DNA of 64,000 nucleotides from Chloroflexota bacterium (lineage in GTDB: Bacteria; Chloroflexota; Anaerolineae; B4-G1; DUEL01), in the NCBI GenBank assembly GCA_014874475.1, contig JADBJJ010000027.1:283793-347792 (forward strand), read 5' to 3'. The notes beneath the pieces are model-generated. The model had not been told where the DNA came from. It did no database searches and worked only from the letters and a program-made list of their open reading frames with translations. The position numbers were made by a program, and so were the translations under genes. This document shows, piece after piece, positions 1 through 8,393 of the stretch (its first letter is position 1; each line of letters opens with the position of its first letter).

Positions 1-93
1 AGTTATAGCGTATGATAATCCGAGGTACAATAACTTGCAACCGGCCTGTTTTGCCTCCTGGGGGGTGGTCCCTGTAGTTTCGCGCAATCTGTG

Positions 94-1785
94 TCATTGG
101 GTGCTATTCCTCATTGGGAACAACCGGGTAGCCAGGCGCTGGAAGAGGATGGCGGCGGTCTGGGAAGCCCAGGGCGAGGTGCGGGGACGATCCAGCCGCA
201 CCAGGATCAGCAGGTGCGGCTCCTCCACCGGCCCGTACCCCACGAACGACGCGATGGTCCAGCGCGGGTCATATCCCCCGGGGACCGGAATCTGCGCCGT
301 GCCGGTCTTCCCGGCGATCCGATAGCCCGGGACAGTGGCCTGCGGTAAATACTGCTCCACTGCCTGGGCCAGAATCTCTGAGACAGATCGCGCGGTCTCG
401 GGAGAAATGGGTTGCCCCCGGACGACGGGGCGGGATTCCAGCACCGATCCGTCGGGCCGAATCTGCCGGGCGACCACGTAGGGCCGCATCAGTCGGCCTC
501 CGTTGGCCACCGCCGCCACTGCCGACGCCATCTGTATCGGCGTCACCGCGATCGCCTGCCCGTAAGCGTTGGTCCCCAGATACGAATCGTGCCAGTCCAG
601 GTCCCCCACCATATGCACCGTCCCGCCGATCTCTCCCTGCAGGTCTACTCCGGTGGATTGCCCGAAGCCGAAAGCCCGGATATACCGGTAGAACATCTCC
701 GGCCCCGTCCGGGTCGCCAGCCAGGCGGCGCCGACGTTCAGGGAGTGTCCCATTAACCCGACCAGGTTCTGCTCCCCGTAGGCCTTCCCGTCCCAGTTCG
801 TAATGACATGTCCACCGACCTCAATCCGTCCGGTGTCCACATACGTCTGCTGGGGAGATACGGCGCCGCTATCCAGCGCCCCTGCCAGAGTGATGATTTT
901 AAAGATGGAGCCGGGTTCGTACTGGGTGTTGACGGCCGGGTTCAGAAAAACCTCTTCTCCTTTCTCCTCCATGTACATTTCATACTGGTTCGGGTCAAAG
1001 GACGGCTGGACAGCCAACGCCAGGATGGCCCCTGTTCGGGGGTCCATCACCAGAACCAGGCCGCTATCCGCCCGGTACTCTTCCAGAGCGCGGGCCAGTT
1101 CTTCCTCGGCGGCCATCTGCATAGCCAGGTTCAGCGTCAACACCAGATGGTTGCCCCGTTGAGGAATGGGAACCCGGTCTTCTTCCTGGGGGAGCGGCTG
1201 CGTGCCGGACGCATCTGCCTCGGCGACCAATTGCGCTGCCTGGGGGCGGAGCACGCGGTTGTAATACCCCTCCAGTCCATAGAACCCTTCCCCGCTGTAA
1301 GCGGTGAAACCCAATAGAAAAGATGCCACGGTCCTGTGAGGGTACTGTCGCAGCCAGCGCAAGCGTGCCCAGACTCCAGATAGTTTCAACTCTTTGACGG
1401 TTTCCCCCTGCTCCCACGAGACGTAAGGGGCCAGAATGACGCCCTGGGAGGTATGCCCCATCGTTGCGGAGAGGGTCTCGGCGGGAATCTGGAGGATCGG
1501 AGAGAGGGCTTTTGCGACTTCCGTCACATCCGTAATGTACGCGGGGCTGGCCCCGATGGTGTAGTAGGGTTCGCTGAAGGCCAGAGGGAATCCGTTGGCA
1601 TCGGAAATGGACCCCCGGGGAGGTTCGGGAAGCGAGAGGTTTCGGAGTCGTTCCTGGGTTGCCTGCTGGCGATACGCAGTGCCGTGAACGACTTGGACGT
1701 CCAGCAGGCGCCAGAGGAGGAGCAGGACCAGAGGCACCAGCAGAAACACGATAAGCGTCAGCCGGGGACGGATATAGACGGGCAT
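94..1785 (-). CDS. ftsI: Peptidoglycan transpeptidase FtsI / class B penicillin-binding protein
   Basis: A 563-residue class B PBP that cross-links septal peptidoglycan from the outer face of the membrane. One N-terminal membrane anchor (about residues 10-28) is followed by the dimerisation region and the transpeptidase domain. The three active-site motifs are all visible: SxxK at S293-K296 (SIFK), SxN at S348-N350 (SLN), and KTG at K493-G495 within AGKTGTAQIP. No PASTA repeats follow the catalytic domain. It starts 2 bases after the ftsL-like stop codon, so it is the fourth gene of a mraZ-rsmH-ftsL-ftsI unit; later cell-wall genes would lie beyond position 1. PBP2/SpoVD-type naming is the alternative, but the position in the division cluster favours FtsI. 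Confidence 0.93.
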   Translation of the reverse strand: MPVYIRPRLTLIVFLLVPLVLLLLWRLLDVQVVHGTAYRQQATQERLRNLSLPEPPRGSISDANGFPLAFSEPYYTIGASPAYITDVTEVAKALSPILQIPAETLSATMGHTSQGVILAPYVSWEQGETVKELKLSGVWARLRWLRQYPHRTVASFLLGFTAYSGEGFYGLEGYYNRVLRPQAAQLVAEADASGTQPLPQEEDRVPIPQRGNHLVLTLNLAMQMAAEEELARALEEYRADSGLVLVMDPRTGAILALAVQPSFDPNQYEMYMEEKGEEVFLNPAVNTQYEPGSIFKIITLAGALDSGAVSPQQTYVDTGRIEVGGHVITNWDGKAYGEQNLVGLMGHSLNVGAAWLATRTGPEMFYRYIRAFGFGQSTGVDLQGEIGGTVHMVGDLDWHDSYLGTNAYGQAIAVTPIQMASAVAAVANGGRLMRPYVVARQIRPDGSVLESRPVVRGQPISPETARSVSEILAQAVEQYLPQATVPGYRIAGKTGTAQIPVPGGYDPRWTIASFVGYGPVEEPHLLILVRLDRPRTSPWASQTAAILFQRLATRLFPMRNSTQ

Positions 1786-1787
1786 AG

Positions 1788-2168
1788 TCAGGGACTCACC
1801 GTTTCCGTCTGCAAGGCGGGGACAAAACCCCGCTGGATGGCTTGCTGGAATAGGTTCTGTTGCTTCTCCCCGATTTGCTTTTCCAGGGCTGCGTTGATTG
1901 TCTGGATTTGAAGGAGTGCTTCCCGAAGGTCCTGAACGCGTCGGGCTTCAAGATATGTGTAACTGACCAGTCCCAGATAGAATGACGCCAGCAGCCCGCT
2001 GACAATCAGCAAACCGAACAGGAGCAACGCCCCCTGGTGGTTCAGGTCCCCGCCCTTGCGGAAACCGAAATCCCAGCCCTTTCTGCGCTGACGGGGATGG
2101 AGAGGGCTGACGGGACGGCCGTTGCTGGACGACCGGACATCCTCAGGTTTCTGCTGAGTCCAAGTCAT
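1788..2168 (-). CDS. ftsL: FtsL/DivIC-like cell-division membrane protein
   Basis: A 126-residue bitopic protein with a basic cytoplasmic N-terminus (about 45 residues), one membrane helix (about 47-68), and an extracytoplasmic heptad-like segment rich in Leu, Glu and Gln that should form a coiled coil. This is the layout of FtsL/DivIC, which bridge FtsQ/FtsB to the FtsWI synthase. The sequence itself is poorly conserved, as is usual in this family, so the call rests on topology plus position between rsmH and ftsI. An AGAGGT ribosome-binding site precedes the ATG. The N-terminal extension is longer than in many FtsL proteins. Confidence 0.75.
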   Translation of the reverse strand: MTWTQQKPEDVRSSSNGRPVSPLHPRQRRKGWDFGFRKGGDLNHQGALLLFGLLIVSGLLASFYLGLVSYTYLEARRVQDLREALLQIQTINAALEKQIGEKQQNLFQQAIQRGFVPALQTETVSP

Positions 2169-2210
2169 TGGACCTCTGACGATGGATCACTGACGGCTAC
2201 CAACTGACCC

Positions 2211-3122
2211 CTACCGGCTGATCTTCTCCGCCGCTCGCAGGCGGGCCGAGCGGGCCCGGGGATTGGCGGCGACTTCTGCTGCGTCGGGCCGGACCGGTTT
2301 GGGAGTCAGCACTCGCACCTGCGCCCGATGTCCGCAGACGCAGATCGGAACTTCTGGCGGACAGATACAATCCCGCGCTTCCCGATGGAGGAACTGTTTG
2401 ACAATACGGTCTTCCAGAGAATGGAAACTGATGACGACCAGCCGCCCACCGGAACGGAGGGCTTCCAGTGCCTGGGGAAGGGCCGCCTCCAGCGCCTCCA
2501 GTTCCCGGTTGACCGCGATGCGCAGTGCCTGGAACGTTCGCGTGGCAGGGTGAATTCGCTCCCGCCGCCCCACTGTCCGCTCTATCAGTGAGGCCAGTTC
2601 CGCGGTACGATAGATAGGACGGGCGGCGACAATGGCTTCGGCGATCCGCCGCGCTTGCTTTTCTTCGCCATATCGGTACAATAGGTCTATCAGTTCCCGG
2701 ACCGAAAGGGTATTGACCAGGTCGGCGGCGGTGGGCCCCTCCGATGGATCAAACCGCATATCCAGCGGGCCGTCCTGGGAGAACGAAAACCCCCGGGCAG
2801 GGTCGGCCAACTGCAGAGAGGAAAGTCCCAGGTCCAGCAACACGCCGTCGGCGGGAATAAAACCCTCGGCCAGGCGCAGCAGGTCGGCGAAGGATCCTCT
2901 GCGGAGAACTGCCCGATCTCCGTAGGGCGCCAGGCGCTCCCGGGCGACTTGGAGTGCCGCCGGATCCCGGTCCAGGCCCAGCAGGCGACCGTCGGGGACG
3001 GAGGCGGCAAGGATCGCCGCCGCGTGTCCCCCTCCGCCCACCGTCCCGTCAATATAAACGCCGCCGGGCTGGACCTGCAAAAACGATAGCACTGTTTGTA
3101 AAAGGACAGGAATATGGAGCAC
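2211..3122 (-). CDS. rsmH: 16S rRNA (cytosine-1402 N4) methyltransferase RsmH
   Basis: RsmH (MraW) transfers a methyl group from S-adenosylmethionine to C1402 of 16S rRNA. The N-terminal IPVLL and the [12 protein letters not shown]-binding loop, the LGLDRDP motif, [10 protein letters not shown], and [14 protein letters not shown] are characteristic of the family, as is the C-terminal [14 protein letters not shown] start at 3122 is preferred because CAGGAG lies just upstream and it gives the family's usual length (303 residues). It also leaves a 26-base gap after mraZ, whereas an ATG at 3170 would begin inside mraZ. It is the second gene of the division operon. Confidence 0.93.
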   Translation of the reverse strand: MLHIPVLLQTVLSFLQVQPGGVYIDGTVGGGGHAAAILAASVPDGRLLGLDRDPAALQVARERLAPYGDRAVLRRGSFADLLRLAEGFIPADGVLLDLGLSSLQLADPARGFSFSQDGPLDMRFDPSEGPTAADLVNTLSVRELIDLLYRYGEEKQARRIAEAIVAARPIYRTAELASLIERTVGRRERIHPATRTFQALRIAVNRELEALEAALPQALEALRSGGRLVVISFHSLEDRIVKQFLHREARDCICPPEVPICVCGHRAQVRVLTPKPVRPDAAEVAANPRARSARLRAAEKISR

Positions 3123-3148
3123 AGGGCTGGGCTCCTGAAGGGAGGGGG

Positions 3149-3577
3149 TTACACTCCCAGGGTGGCCCATCGCTCGGCGTTTCCTTCGTCCTGCGTCATA
3201 CGGGCTTGTACTTTGGCCCACTCTTCGGGATTCCAGATTTCAATATAAGTGTCGCAGCCGGCGATGACCACCTGTCCATCCAGGCCAGCGTACTCCCGCA
3301 GCGATTGGGGGATGACAAAGCGGCCCTGAGAGTCGGGCACAATGTCCACCGCGCCAGCGAAGATCAGCCGCCGAAGGTCCCTTGCGCCCCGGTCCATCGT
3401 CGGAAGGGATGAGATACGCTCCCGATATGCCTGCCACTCATCCATAGAATAGATAACCAGGCACCGGTCTACTCCTTTGGTGATGACCATCCCTCCGGCC
3501 AGGGCGTTGCGGAACTTCGCTGGGACGACTAAGCGACCTTTTTCGTCTATGGTGTGGATGTACTCGCCCAGGAACAT
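3149..3577 (-). CDS. mraZ: Transcriptional regulator MraZ
   Basis: A 142-residue double AbrB-like (SpoVT/MazE-fold) regulator. The two repeats carry the family signatures [13 protein letters not shown] near residue 13 and [18 protein letters not shown] in the second half. MraZ binds tandem boxes upstream of its own gene and controls the division and cell-wall cluster. The ATG at 3577 is chosen over 3598 because GGAAGGAG sits 8 bases upstream and the protein then begins MFLGEYIHT, the normal family start. It is the first gene of the operon and lies directly downstream of the predicted operator. Confidence 0.95.
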   Translation of the reverse strand: MFLGEYIHTIDEKGRLVVPAKFRNALAGGMVITKGVDRCLVIYSMDEWQAYRERISSLPTMDRGARDLRRLIFAGAVDIVPDSQGRFVIPQSLREYAGLDGQVVIAGCDTYIEIWNPEEWAKVQARMTQDEGNAERWATLGV

Positions 3578-3636
3578 TTGTTCTACTCCTTCCCCCACTG
3601 GCGCGGCGAAAATTGGGCAAAATGGGGAATTTTATT

Positions 3637-3673
3637 CCACTTTGTACCACTATGTGCCATTATACACCACTTT
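3637..3673 (-). promoter_or_regulatory. Four tandem MraZ-binding boxes
   Basis: On the minus strand four 7-base boxes (AAAGTGG, ATAATGG, ATAGTGG, AAAGTGG) are separated by exactly 3 bases, giving a strict 10-bp period. MraZ operators are known as short direct repeats containing GTG/TGGG cores with about 10-bp spacing. The second box overlaps the -10 element, so bound MraZ would be expected to block RNA polymerase. Confidence 0.8.
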
Positions 3674-3687
3674 TTTCAATTTGTCCA
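3659..3687 (-). promoter_or_regulatory. Promoter of the mraZ-rsmH-ftsL-ftsI operon
   Basis: On the minus strand a TGGACA -35 element (3682-3687) is separated by 17 bases from a perfect TATAAT -10 element (3659-3664), about 80 bases upstream of the mraZ start codon. This matches a housekeeping sigma-factor promoter. Confidence 0.8.
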
Positions 3688-3715
3688 GTATCTGGCGAAA
3701 ATTTTAAGGTTTTTT

Positions 3716-5341
3716 ATGGGAGCAGATGGGATTCGGCGGGGGCGAAATCCCGGTAAAATCCGACGCCTGGTCCTTCTTCTCGTAGCGGTCTTCCTTGCTA
3801 TCGGATGGCTGGCGCCGACGGTCGGAGCCGCCATCGCACCGGACCCTCGCTTCGGCGTCGTCGCGGCCCACGAGGCCCCCTGGGCCGCCGCTGACCTGGG
3901 GGTCGGCTGGACTCTCATCCCATTCCGCTGGGACCACATCCAGCCCACCGGCCCCGCCGACTGGAACCTTCCTCTCTCCGACGAGCAACTGGCCCTGGAA
4001 TTCGCCCTGGGCCGCCAGGTGGTGGGAGTGCTGACGGGTATCCCCTCCTGGGCCGCCGATCCTGTCACTGGCCTGCCCCGGGGCCTGGAGACCGATCCCG
4101 ATAACCCCGAAAACCTCTGGGCAGTCTTCGTATGGACGGTGGTCCGGCAATACGCGGGTCGGATTGACCACTGGGTGGTCTGGGAGGGGCCGGACCGGCC
4201 GGAGAACTGGCCGGGGTCGGCGGCGGACTTCGCCGGACTCCTGCGCGCGGCCTGGACGGCGGCCCGGCGGGCCAACTCCCACGCCGTTATCCACCTGGGC
4301 GGTGTATCCCACTGGCCCGACGTTCTCCAGGGCAATCCCCCTTTCGTCCGCCGCCTTCTGGACGCGCTGGCGGCGGATCCTCATGCCCGCGCTTACGGCT
4401 TCTACTTTGACATCCTGACGCTGGATGTTTACGACCAGCCGGAGAGTATCTACGACCTCACCGTCTTTTACCGTCGCCTGCTGGGGGAGTATGGCCTTCA
4501 AAAGAAGATATGGGTGGAGACCGGTCGCGCGGTATCGGAAGGGGGTGGGGAAGACGGGCTGCTGGAGGAGCAGGCGGTCTTTCTCCTTCAGGCGCTGACG
4601 TTGGGGATTGCGGGCGGGGTTGAACGAATAGCCGTCTATCGGATGGTGGATGGGGTGGGGGAGGCCCCGTATGGCCTGATAAGTACGGATGGCGTTCCTC
4701 GTCCGGCCTTCGCGGCTTGCCAGGTAGCCGCAACGTATCTGGGCGGTTTCCGCTCCGCTCGTTGGGAACAGCGGGACGATGTCAGCGTGGTGGTGGTGGA
4801 CCGGGGGCCGCAGGTGACGACGGTCGCGTGGGCTCGCACCCCTATCACCCAGACCCTTGTGCTGCCCGCCCAGACGACGCGGGCCTTGCTGGTCAACGCG
4901 CGCGGCGAGGCCTGGATTGTCCATCCCGATCGGGGCTACTACTGGCTCTCCCTCCCGGGCTGTGTCGGAGAGGACATCTGCCGGGTGGGTGGGATGCCGC
5001 TTCTGCTGGTGGAAGAGAACGGTGAGAGAGTTGCCGTGTCTCCGTCGCCTTCTCCCACCGCGCCGGGGGTGGAGCCGCCCCCTCCCCCCACGGCGACTCC
5101 CCGCCCAACGCCGACCCCTATCCCGGCAGCGACGTTCACCCTCACGCCCACTCCAATTCCTACAGCGATGGCTTCTCCTGCTGCCTCTCCCACTCCCACC
5201 CCCACTCCTGCGGCTATGCCTCCGGCGACGGTCCCGGAGCCCGTTTCTGTCCTTCTGGCCGGGGCGTTGCTGGGCGGGTTGAGCATCGTGGGGTTGGCAG
5301 CGAACCGGAAACCTCGTCGCCGAAAAAGAAAAAGCCCATAG
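3716..5341 (+). CDS. Secreted glycoside-hydrolase-like TIM-barrel protein with Thr/Pro linker and C-terminal anchor
   Basis: A 541-residue exported protein. It has a basic N-terminus and signal/anchor helix (about 15-36), then a clan GH-A-like TIM-barrel region (about 40-420). A VWEGPD segment resembles the acid/base strand and KIWVETG resembles the nucleophile strand of GH39/GH5-type enzymes. A Pro/Thr-rich linker (about 445-505) follows, then a hydrophobic helix and an RKPRRRKRK tail. The linker ends with VPEP directly before the helix, as in PEP-CTERM-type sorting signals. The ATG at 3716 is chosen because upstream codons run through the mraZ promoter. Substrate is unknown, and the acid/base motif is not the standard NEP, so it could be a carbohydrate-binding or inactive homologue. 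Confidence 0.7.
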   Translation: MGADGIRRGRNPGKIRRLVLLLVAVFLAIGWLAPTVGAAIAPDPRFGVVAAHEAPWAAADLGVGWTLIPFRWDHIQPTGPADWNLPLSDEQLALEFALGRQVVGVLTGIPSWAADPVTGLPRGLETDPDNPENLWAVFVWTVVRQYAGRIDHWVVWEGPDRPENWPGSAADFAGLLRAAWTAARRANSHAVIHLGGVSHWPDVLQGNPPFVRRLLDALAADPHARAYGFYFDILTLDVYDQPESIYDLTVFYRRLLGEYGLQKKIWVETGRAVSEGGGEDGLLEEQAVFLLQALTLGIAGGVERIAVYRMVDGVGEAPYGLISTDGVPRPAFAACQVAATYLGGFRSARWEQRDDVSVVVVDRGPQVTTVAWARTPITQTLVLPAQTTRALLVNARGEAWIVHPDRGYYWLSLPGCVGEDICRVGGMPLLLVEENGERVAVSPSPSPTAPGVEPPPPPTATPRPTPTPIPAATFTLTPTPIPTAMASPAASPTPTPTPAAMPPATVPEPVSVLLAGALLGGLSIVGLAANRKPRRRKRKSP

Positions 5342-5351
5342 GCGAAAAAAG

Positions 5352-5390
5352 GGGAGTGCGACGGGCGGCGAAGTCGCCCGCCGCACTCCC
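5352..5390. terminator. Bidirectional rho-independent terminator
   Basis: A GC-rich stem (GGGAGTGCG and CGGGCG pairing with CGCCCG and CGCACTCCC) is flanked by six A on the left (5345-5350) and TTTAATTT on the right. It lies between the converging ends of the glycosidase-like gene and hppA, and can serve both strands. Confidence 0.8.
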
Positions 5391-5412
5391 TTTAATTTGC
5401 AAGACAGACGAC

Positions 5413-7761
5413 CTACTCCCCGTTGCCTCCACTGCCCGGAAGAGCCGCGACCGCGGTCTCTGCCGGGGCGCCGCCTGGCGCCTCCAGGCTCCGCCGGCTC
5501 TGCCCGATGGCCCAGACCAGCAGGACCAGCAGGATGGCCGCAGCGATCGCCAGCGGGACAGGGTGATCCCGGTACTGCACCAGCAGAGGCGCGGCCAGCA
5601 GGCTCACCAGGTTCACCACCTTGATCATCGGGTTGAGGGCCGGCCCGGCTGTATCTTTCAGCGGGTCGCCCACGGTATCGCCGACCACGCAGGCCTTGTG
5701 GCAATCCGACCCCTTCCCGCCCAAGTAGCCGTCCTCCACGTACTTCTTGGCATTGTCCATCGCGCCACCGGCGATGGCCATGAAGACCGCCAGCAACTGC
5801 CCGGAGAGGATGACCCCGGCCAGGAATGCTCCCAGCGCCTCCACCTGGAATAGGATGCCCACCAGGAGCGGCAGCGTCACTGAGAGGACGACCAGGCTGA
5901 CCAGTTCCTTCTGCGCGGCGGCGGTGGTGATGGCGACGACCTTCCCGTAGTCGGGCTTGACTTTGCCCTCCATCACCCCGGGGATGCGGAACTGCCGCCG
6001 GACTTCCTCCACCACCAGCGACGCGCCCCGGCTGACAGCCCGCAGCGCGAAGGCAGAGAAAAGGAAGGGCAGCGCTCCACCAACGAGGAACCCGATGACC
6101 CCCTCCAGCAGGGAGACCCGGATGCCGGTAGAGAGCAGCCACTGCTGCATGGGAATTCCCAGCCGATCCTGAACCAGCGAGACATCGGTGACGAAGGAGA
6201 AGAACAGACTGGTTGCGGCGATGACGGCGGAAGCAATGGCGATCTGCTTGGTGATGGCCTTCGTTGTGTTCCCCACCGCGTCCAGTTCGGCCATAATGTG
6301 CATCGCCTTGGGGTCTACACCGACCATCTCAGCGATGCCGTTGGCGTTATCCGCAATGGGTCCATAGGAGTCCATCGCCACGTTGTTGCCGGTGTGGGAG
6401 AGCATACCGATGCCGATCATCGCCACACCGTAGAGCATATAGAGCAGGATGCCCTGTTCACCCAGCGCCTGGATGTTGGCGGGCGGGAAGAGATGGGCGA
6501 GCAGGAAGGAGATGCCCATCGTGATGCAGATGACCAGCACGCTCCAGACGCTGGTTTCCATCCCCACTGAGAGGCCGGAGAGGACCGTCGTGGCGGAGCC
6601 GGTGCGGGAGGATTGGACAATCTCCTGCACGGGTTTGCGTTTGGCGGAGGTGAAGTACGATGTGATCGGGTTGAAACTGACCGCCAGCCCGACGCCGATC
6701 GCGTTCAGGAGAGCCAGCCGCCAGTCATTGGCGTACCACCAGGCGAAGAGGAAGGACCAAACGATGGTGTTGATGCTGGAGACCTCGTAGGAGCGGAACA
6801 TGGCCTCCTCTGCGTCTCGGGCGCGGAGGAATTTTAGCGGGAACCGCTCCCAGACCGGAACGGTGAACGTCCCCAGGATGGAAGAGATGACGCCGATGGC
6901 CCGCACAATGAGCGGATAGACGATCCAGATAATCTCCCCGGTCACGTGGGCCAGGGCGATGCCCAGGATCAGGGTAGAGACGATGGTGACCTCGTAGGAC
7001 TCAAAGATGTCGGCGGCCATCCCGGCGCAGTCGCCAACGTTATCCCCCACCAGGTCGGCGACGACGGCCGCATTGCGGGGGTCATCCTCCGGGACCCCGA
7101 CCTCCACCTTCCCCACCAGGTCGGCCCCGACGTCGGCGGCTTTGGTGTAGATGCCGCCGCCGATCCGCATAAAGAGGGCCAGCAGGGTGCCACCGAAGCC
7201 GAAGCCCAGGAGAGCATCGGGCGCGGCGCGGCCGAAAATCATAAAGATGACGGTGCCGCCCAGGAGCCCCAGGCCGTCGGTGAGCATGCCGGTGAAGGTG
7301 CCGGCCCGGTAGGCGACGGTGAGTGCGCCGTTGTAACTGCCGCGCACCGCCTCAGCGGCTACCCGGACGTTGCCCTCAATGGCGACCCGCATCCCCAGTT
7401 GGCCCACCAGCAGGGAGAAGACGGCCCCTAGGATGAAGGCGCCCGCCCGACCCAACCCCAGGGCCAGTCGGGCCCGCTCGCCGAAGAGTTCGTAGGCTTC
7501 GCGGGAGGGCGCAATCACGTAGACACTGAGGAAGAGGAGGACAACCAGCAATCCGAGGATGGGGAGGATGGTCTTGAGTTGGCGTCGCAGGTAGGCCTCG
7601 GCACCCACCTTAATCGCCTGCCATACATCTTGCATCTTCTGGCTCCCCTTGTCCCGGCGCATTGTATCGCGCCAGAGCCAGAGGGCGTAGAGGAGGCCGA
7701 TGATGGCGGTGGCAATGACGCCATAGAGCATACCTTGTTCCAGGGTGCTCAATTCGTTCAC
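5413..7761 (-). CDS. hppA: Membrane-bound proton-translocating pyrophosphatase (K+-independent type)
   Basis: A 782-residue polytopic membrane enzyme that couples pyrophosphate hydrolysis to cation pumping. The catalytic loop is intact: DVGADLVGKVE, EDDPRNAAVVADLVGDNVGD, and a second acidic cluster near the C-terminus (GKGSDCHKACVVGDTVGDP). The GNTTKA motif carries Lys where potassium-dependent enzymes carry Ala, which in this family marks the K+-independent, proton-pumping class. A GTG start at 7761 is preferred because GGAGG lies 5 bases upstream; an ATG at 7773 has no visible ribosome-binding site. It is transcribed alone and ends at a shared bidirectional terminator. The leader contains a strong hairpin. 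Confidence 0.95.
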   Translation of the reverse strand: MNELSTLEQGMLYGVIATAIIGLLYALWLWRDTMRRDKGSQKMQDVWQAIKVGAEAYLRRQLKTILPILGLLVVLLFLSVYVIAPSREAYELFGERARLALGLGRAGAFILGAVFSLLVGQLGMRVAIEGNVRVAAEAVRGSYNGALTVAYRAGTFTGMLTDGLGLLGGTVIFMIFGRAAPDALLGFGFGGTLLALFMRIGGGIYTKAADVGADLVGKVEVGVPEDDPRNAAVVADLVGDNVGDCAGMAADIFESYEVTIVSTLILGIALAHVTGEIIWIVYPLIVRAIGVISSILGTFTVPVWERFPLKFLRARDAEEAMFRSYEVSSINTIVWSFLFAWWYANDWRLALLNAIGVGLAVSFNPITSYFTSAKRKPVQEIVQSSRTGSATTVLSGLSVGMETSVWSVLVICITMGISFLLAHLFPPANIQALGEQGILLYMLYGVAMIGIGMLSHTGNNVAMDSYGPIADNANGIAEMVGVDPKAMHIMAELDAVGNTTKAITKQIAIASAVIAATSLFFSFVTDVSLVQDRLGIPMQQWLLSTGIRVSLLEGVIGFLVGGALPFLFSAFALRAVSRGASLVVEEVRRQFRIPGVMEGKVKPDYGKVVAITTAAAQKELVSLVVLSVTLPLLVGILFQVEALGAFLAGVILSGQLLAVFMAIAGGAMDNAKKYVEDGYLGGKGSDCHKACVVGDTVGDPLKDTAGPALNPMIKVVNLVSLLAAPLLVQYRDHPVPLAIAAAILLVLLVWAIGQSRRSLEAPGGAPAETAVAALPGSGGNGE

Positions 7762-7789
7762 AGGTGCCTCCATTTGGGAATAGAATTCA

Positions 7790-7828
7790 CAAGGTGCAAC
7801 GGGAAGAAAGTCCCTGTTGCACCTTTGT
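7790..7828 (-). promoter_or_regulatory. Strong hairpin in the hppA leader
   Basis: An 11-base arm (CAAGGTGCAAC) and its complement near 7818-7828 flank an inner GGGA/TCCC pairing around an AGAAAG loop. The stem lies about 30 bases upstream of the hppA start codon on the transcribed strand. There is no T-run, so a translational or RNA-stability role is more likely than termination. No known riboswitch was recognised. Confidence 0.5.
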
Positions 7829-8085
7829 TTCAAAGGGGAATAACGAGATTTTACCGGATTTCCGGTTTTTCGTCAAGCGGCTCAATCTTTCCGGGGTGTG
7901 CCCCCATTTCCTCGGAAACGGCCTTTGGGGCTGGGGTGTAGAGGGAAGCCCGACAATTTTGGGACATACCCTCTCCCCTAGCCCCGGGTTTAAGGAGGGG
8001 AATTGAGAGGATAAGGGGAGCAATGGGACCCTTGCAGACATCGGAGGCATCAGTGTTGATCAGCCCTCCAAAAACGGCTTTTTGG
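7829..8085. other. Intergenic stretch between hppA and tRNA-Ser
   Basis: No convincing gene is present. The stretch holds the presumed hppA promoter region (not clearly resolved) and a C/T-rich versus G/A-rich imperfect palindrome at 7969-8010. Short open frames here lack ribosome-binding sites. Confidence 0.5.
7969..8010. repeat. C/T-rich versus G/A-rich palindromic element
   Basis: CCCTCTCCCC at the left pairs imperfectly with GGGGAATTGAGAGG at the right. Similar elements occur at 41701-41748 and 47555-47587. Confidence 0.45.
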
Positions 8086-8113
8086 TTGCAGACTCTCTAT
8101 ACTGTGCTATAAT
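8086..8113 (+). promoter_or_regulatory. Promoter of tRNA-Ser
   Basis: TTGCAG (8086-8091), a 16-base spacer and a perfect TATAAT (8108-8113) lie 9 bases upstream of the tRNA. The same TTGCAG -35 precedes tRNA-Leu at 41375. Confidence 0.75.
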
Positions 8114-8122
8114 GTCTCCACC

Positions 8123-8210
8123 GGAGGGATGCCGGAGTGGACGATCGGGGCGGTCTCGAAAACCGCTGTGGCCTTTATGGTCACCGTGGGTTCGAATCCC
8201 ACTCCCTCCG
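8123..8210 (+). tRNA. tRNA-Ser (anticodon CGA)
   Basis: The acceptor stem GGAGGGA/TCCCTCC, anticodon stem GCGGT/ACCGC with loop CTCGAAA, T-arm GTGGG-TTCGAAT-CCCAC and a long variable arm identify a class II tRNA reading UCG. The 3' CCA is not encoded (CCT follows). Confidence 0.95.
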
Positions 8211-8393
8211 CCTGCTCACCATCCCTTGCCTGGTGGTCCAAACTGGTGAATGAGACGGCCTCTCTTCTCCAAAGATAATCTCGGCCTGCTCAACCATTCC
8301 ACATCGCAAAGGAGGTGATGTCTGGCTCAATAGAATGCCCATCGCTACCATCCCTGTACTGTAAACCCGTTTACTTATTGAAAAGGAGGAGAC

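Noticed and set aside
1-93. Open frames at the left edge
   Set aside because: They are shadows of the ftsI 3' region and have no gene features of their own; the next gene of the cluster lies outside the window.
3704-6142. Long open frame on the minus strand opposite the glycosidase-like gene and hppA
   Set aside because: Its protein is Arg/Gly/Pro-rich low-complexity sequence with no domain. It runs antisense to one real gene and in another frame of hppA, which is expected in GC-rich DNA.
7774-8085. Fluoride or other known riboswitch ahead of hppA
   Set aside because: A strong hairpin is present, but no conserved riboswitch core could be recognised.
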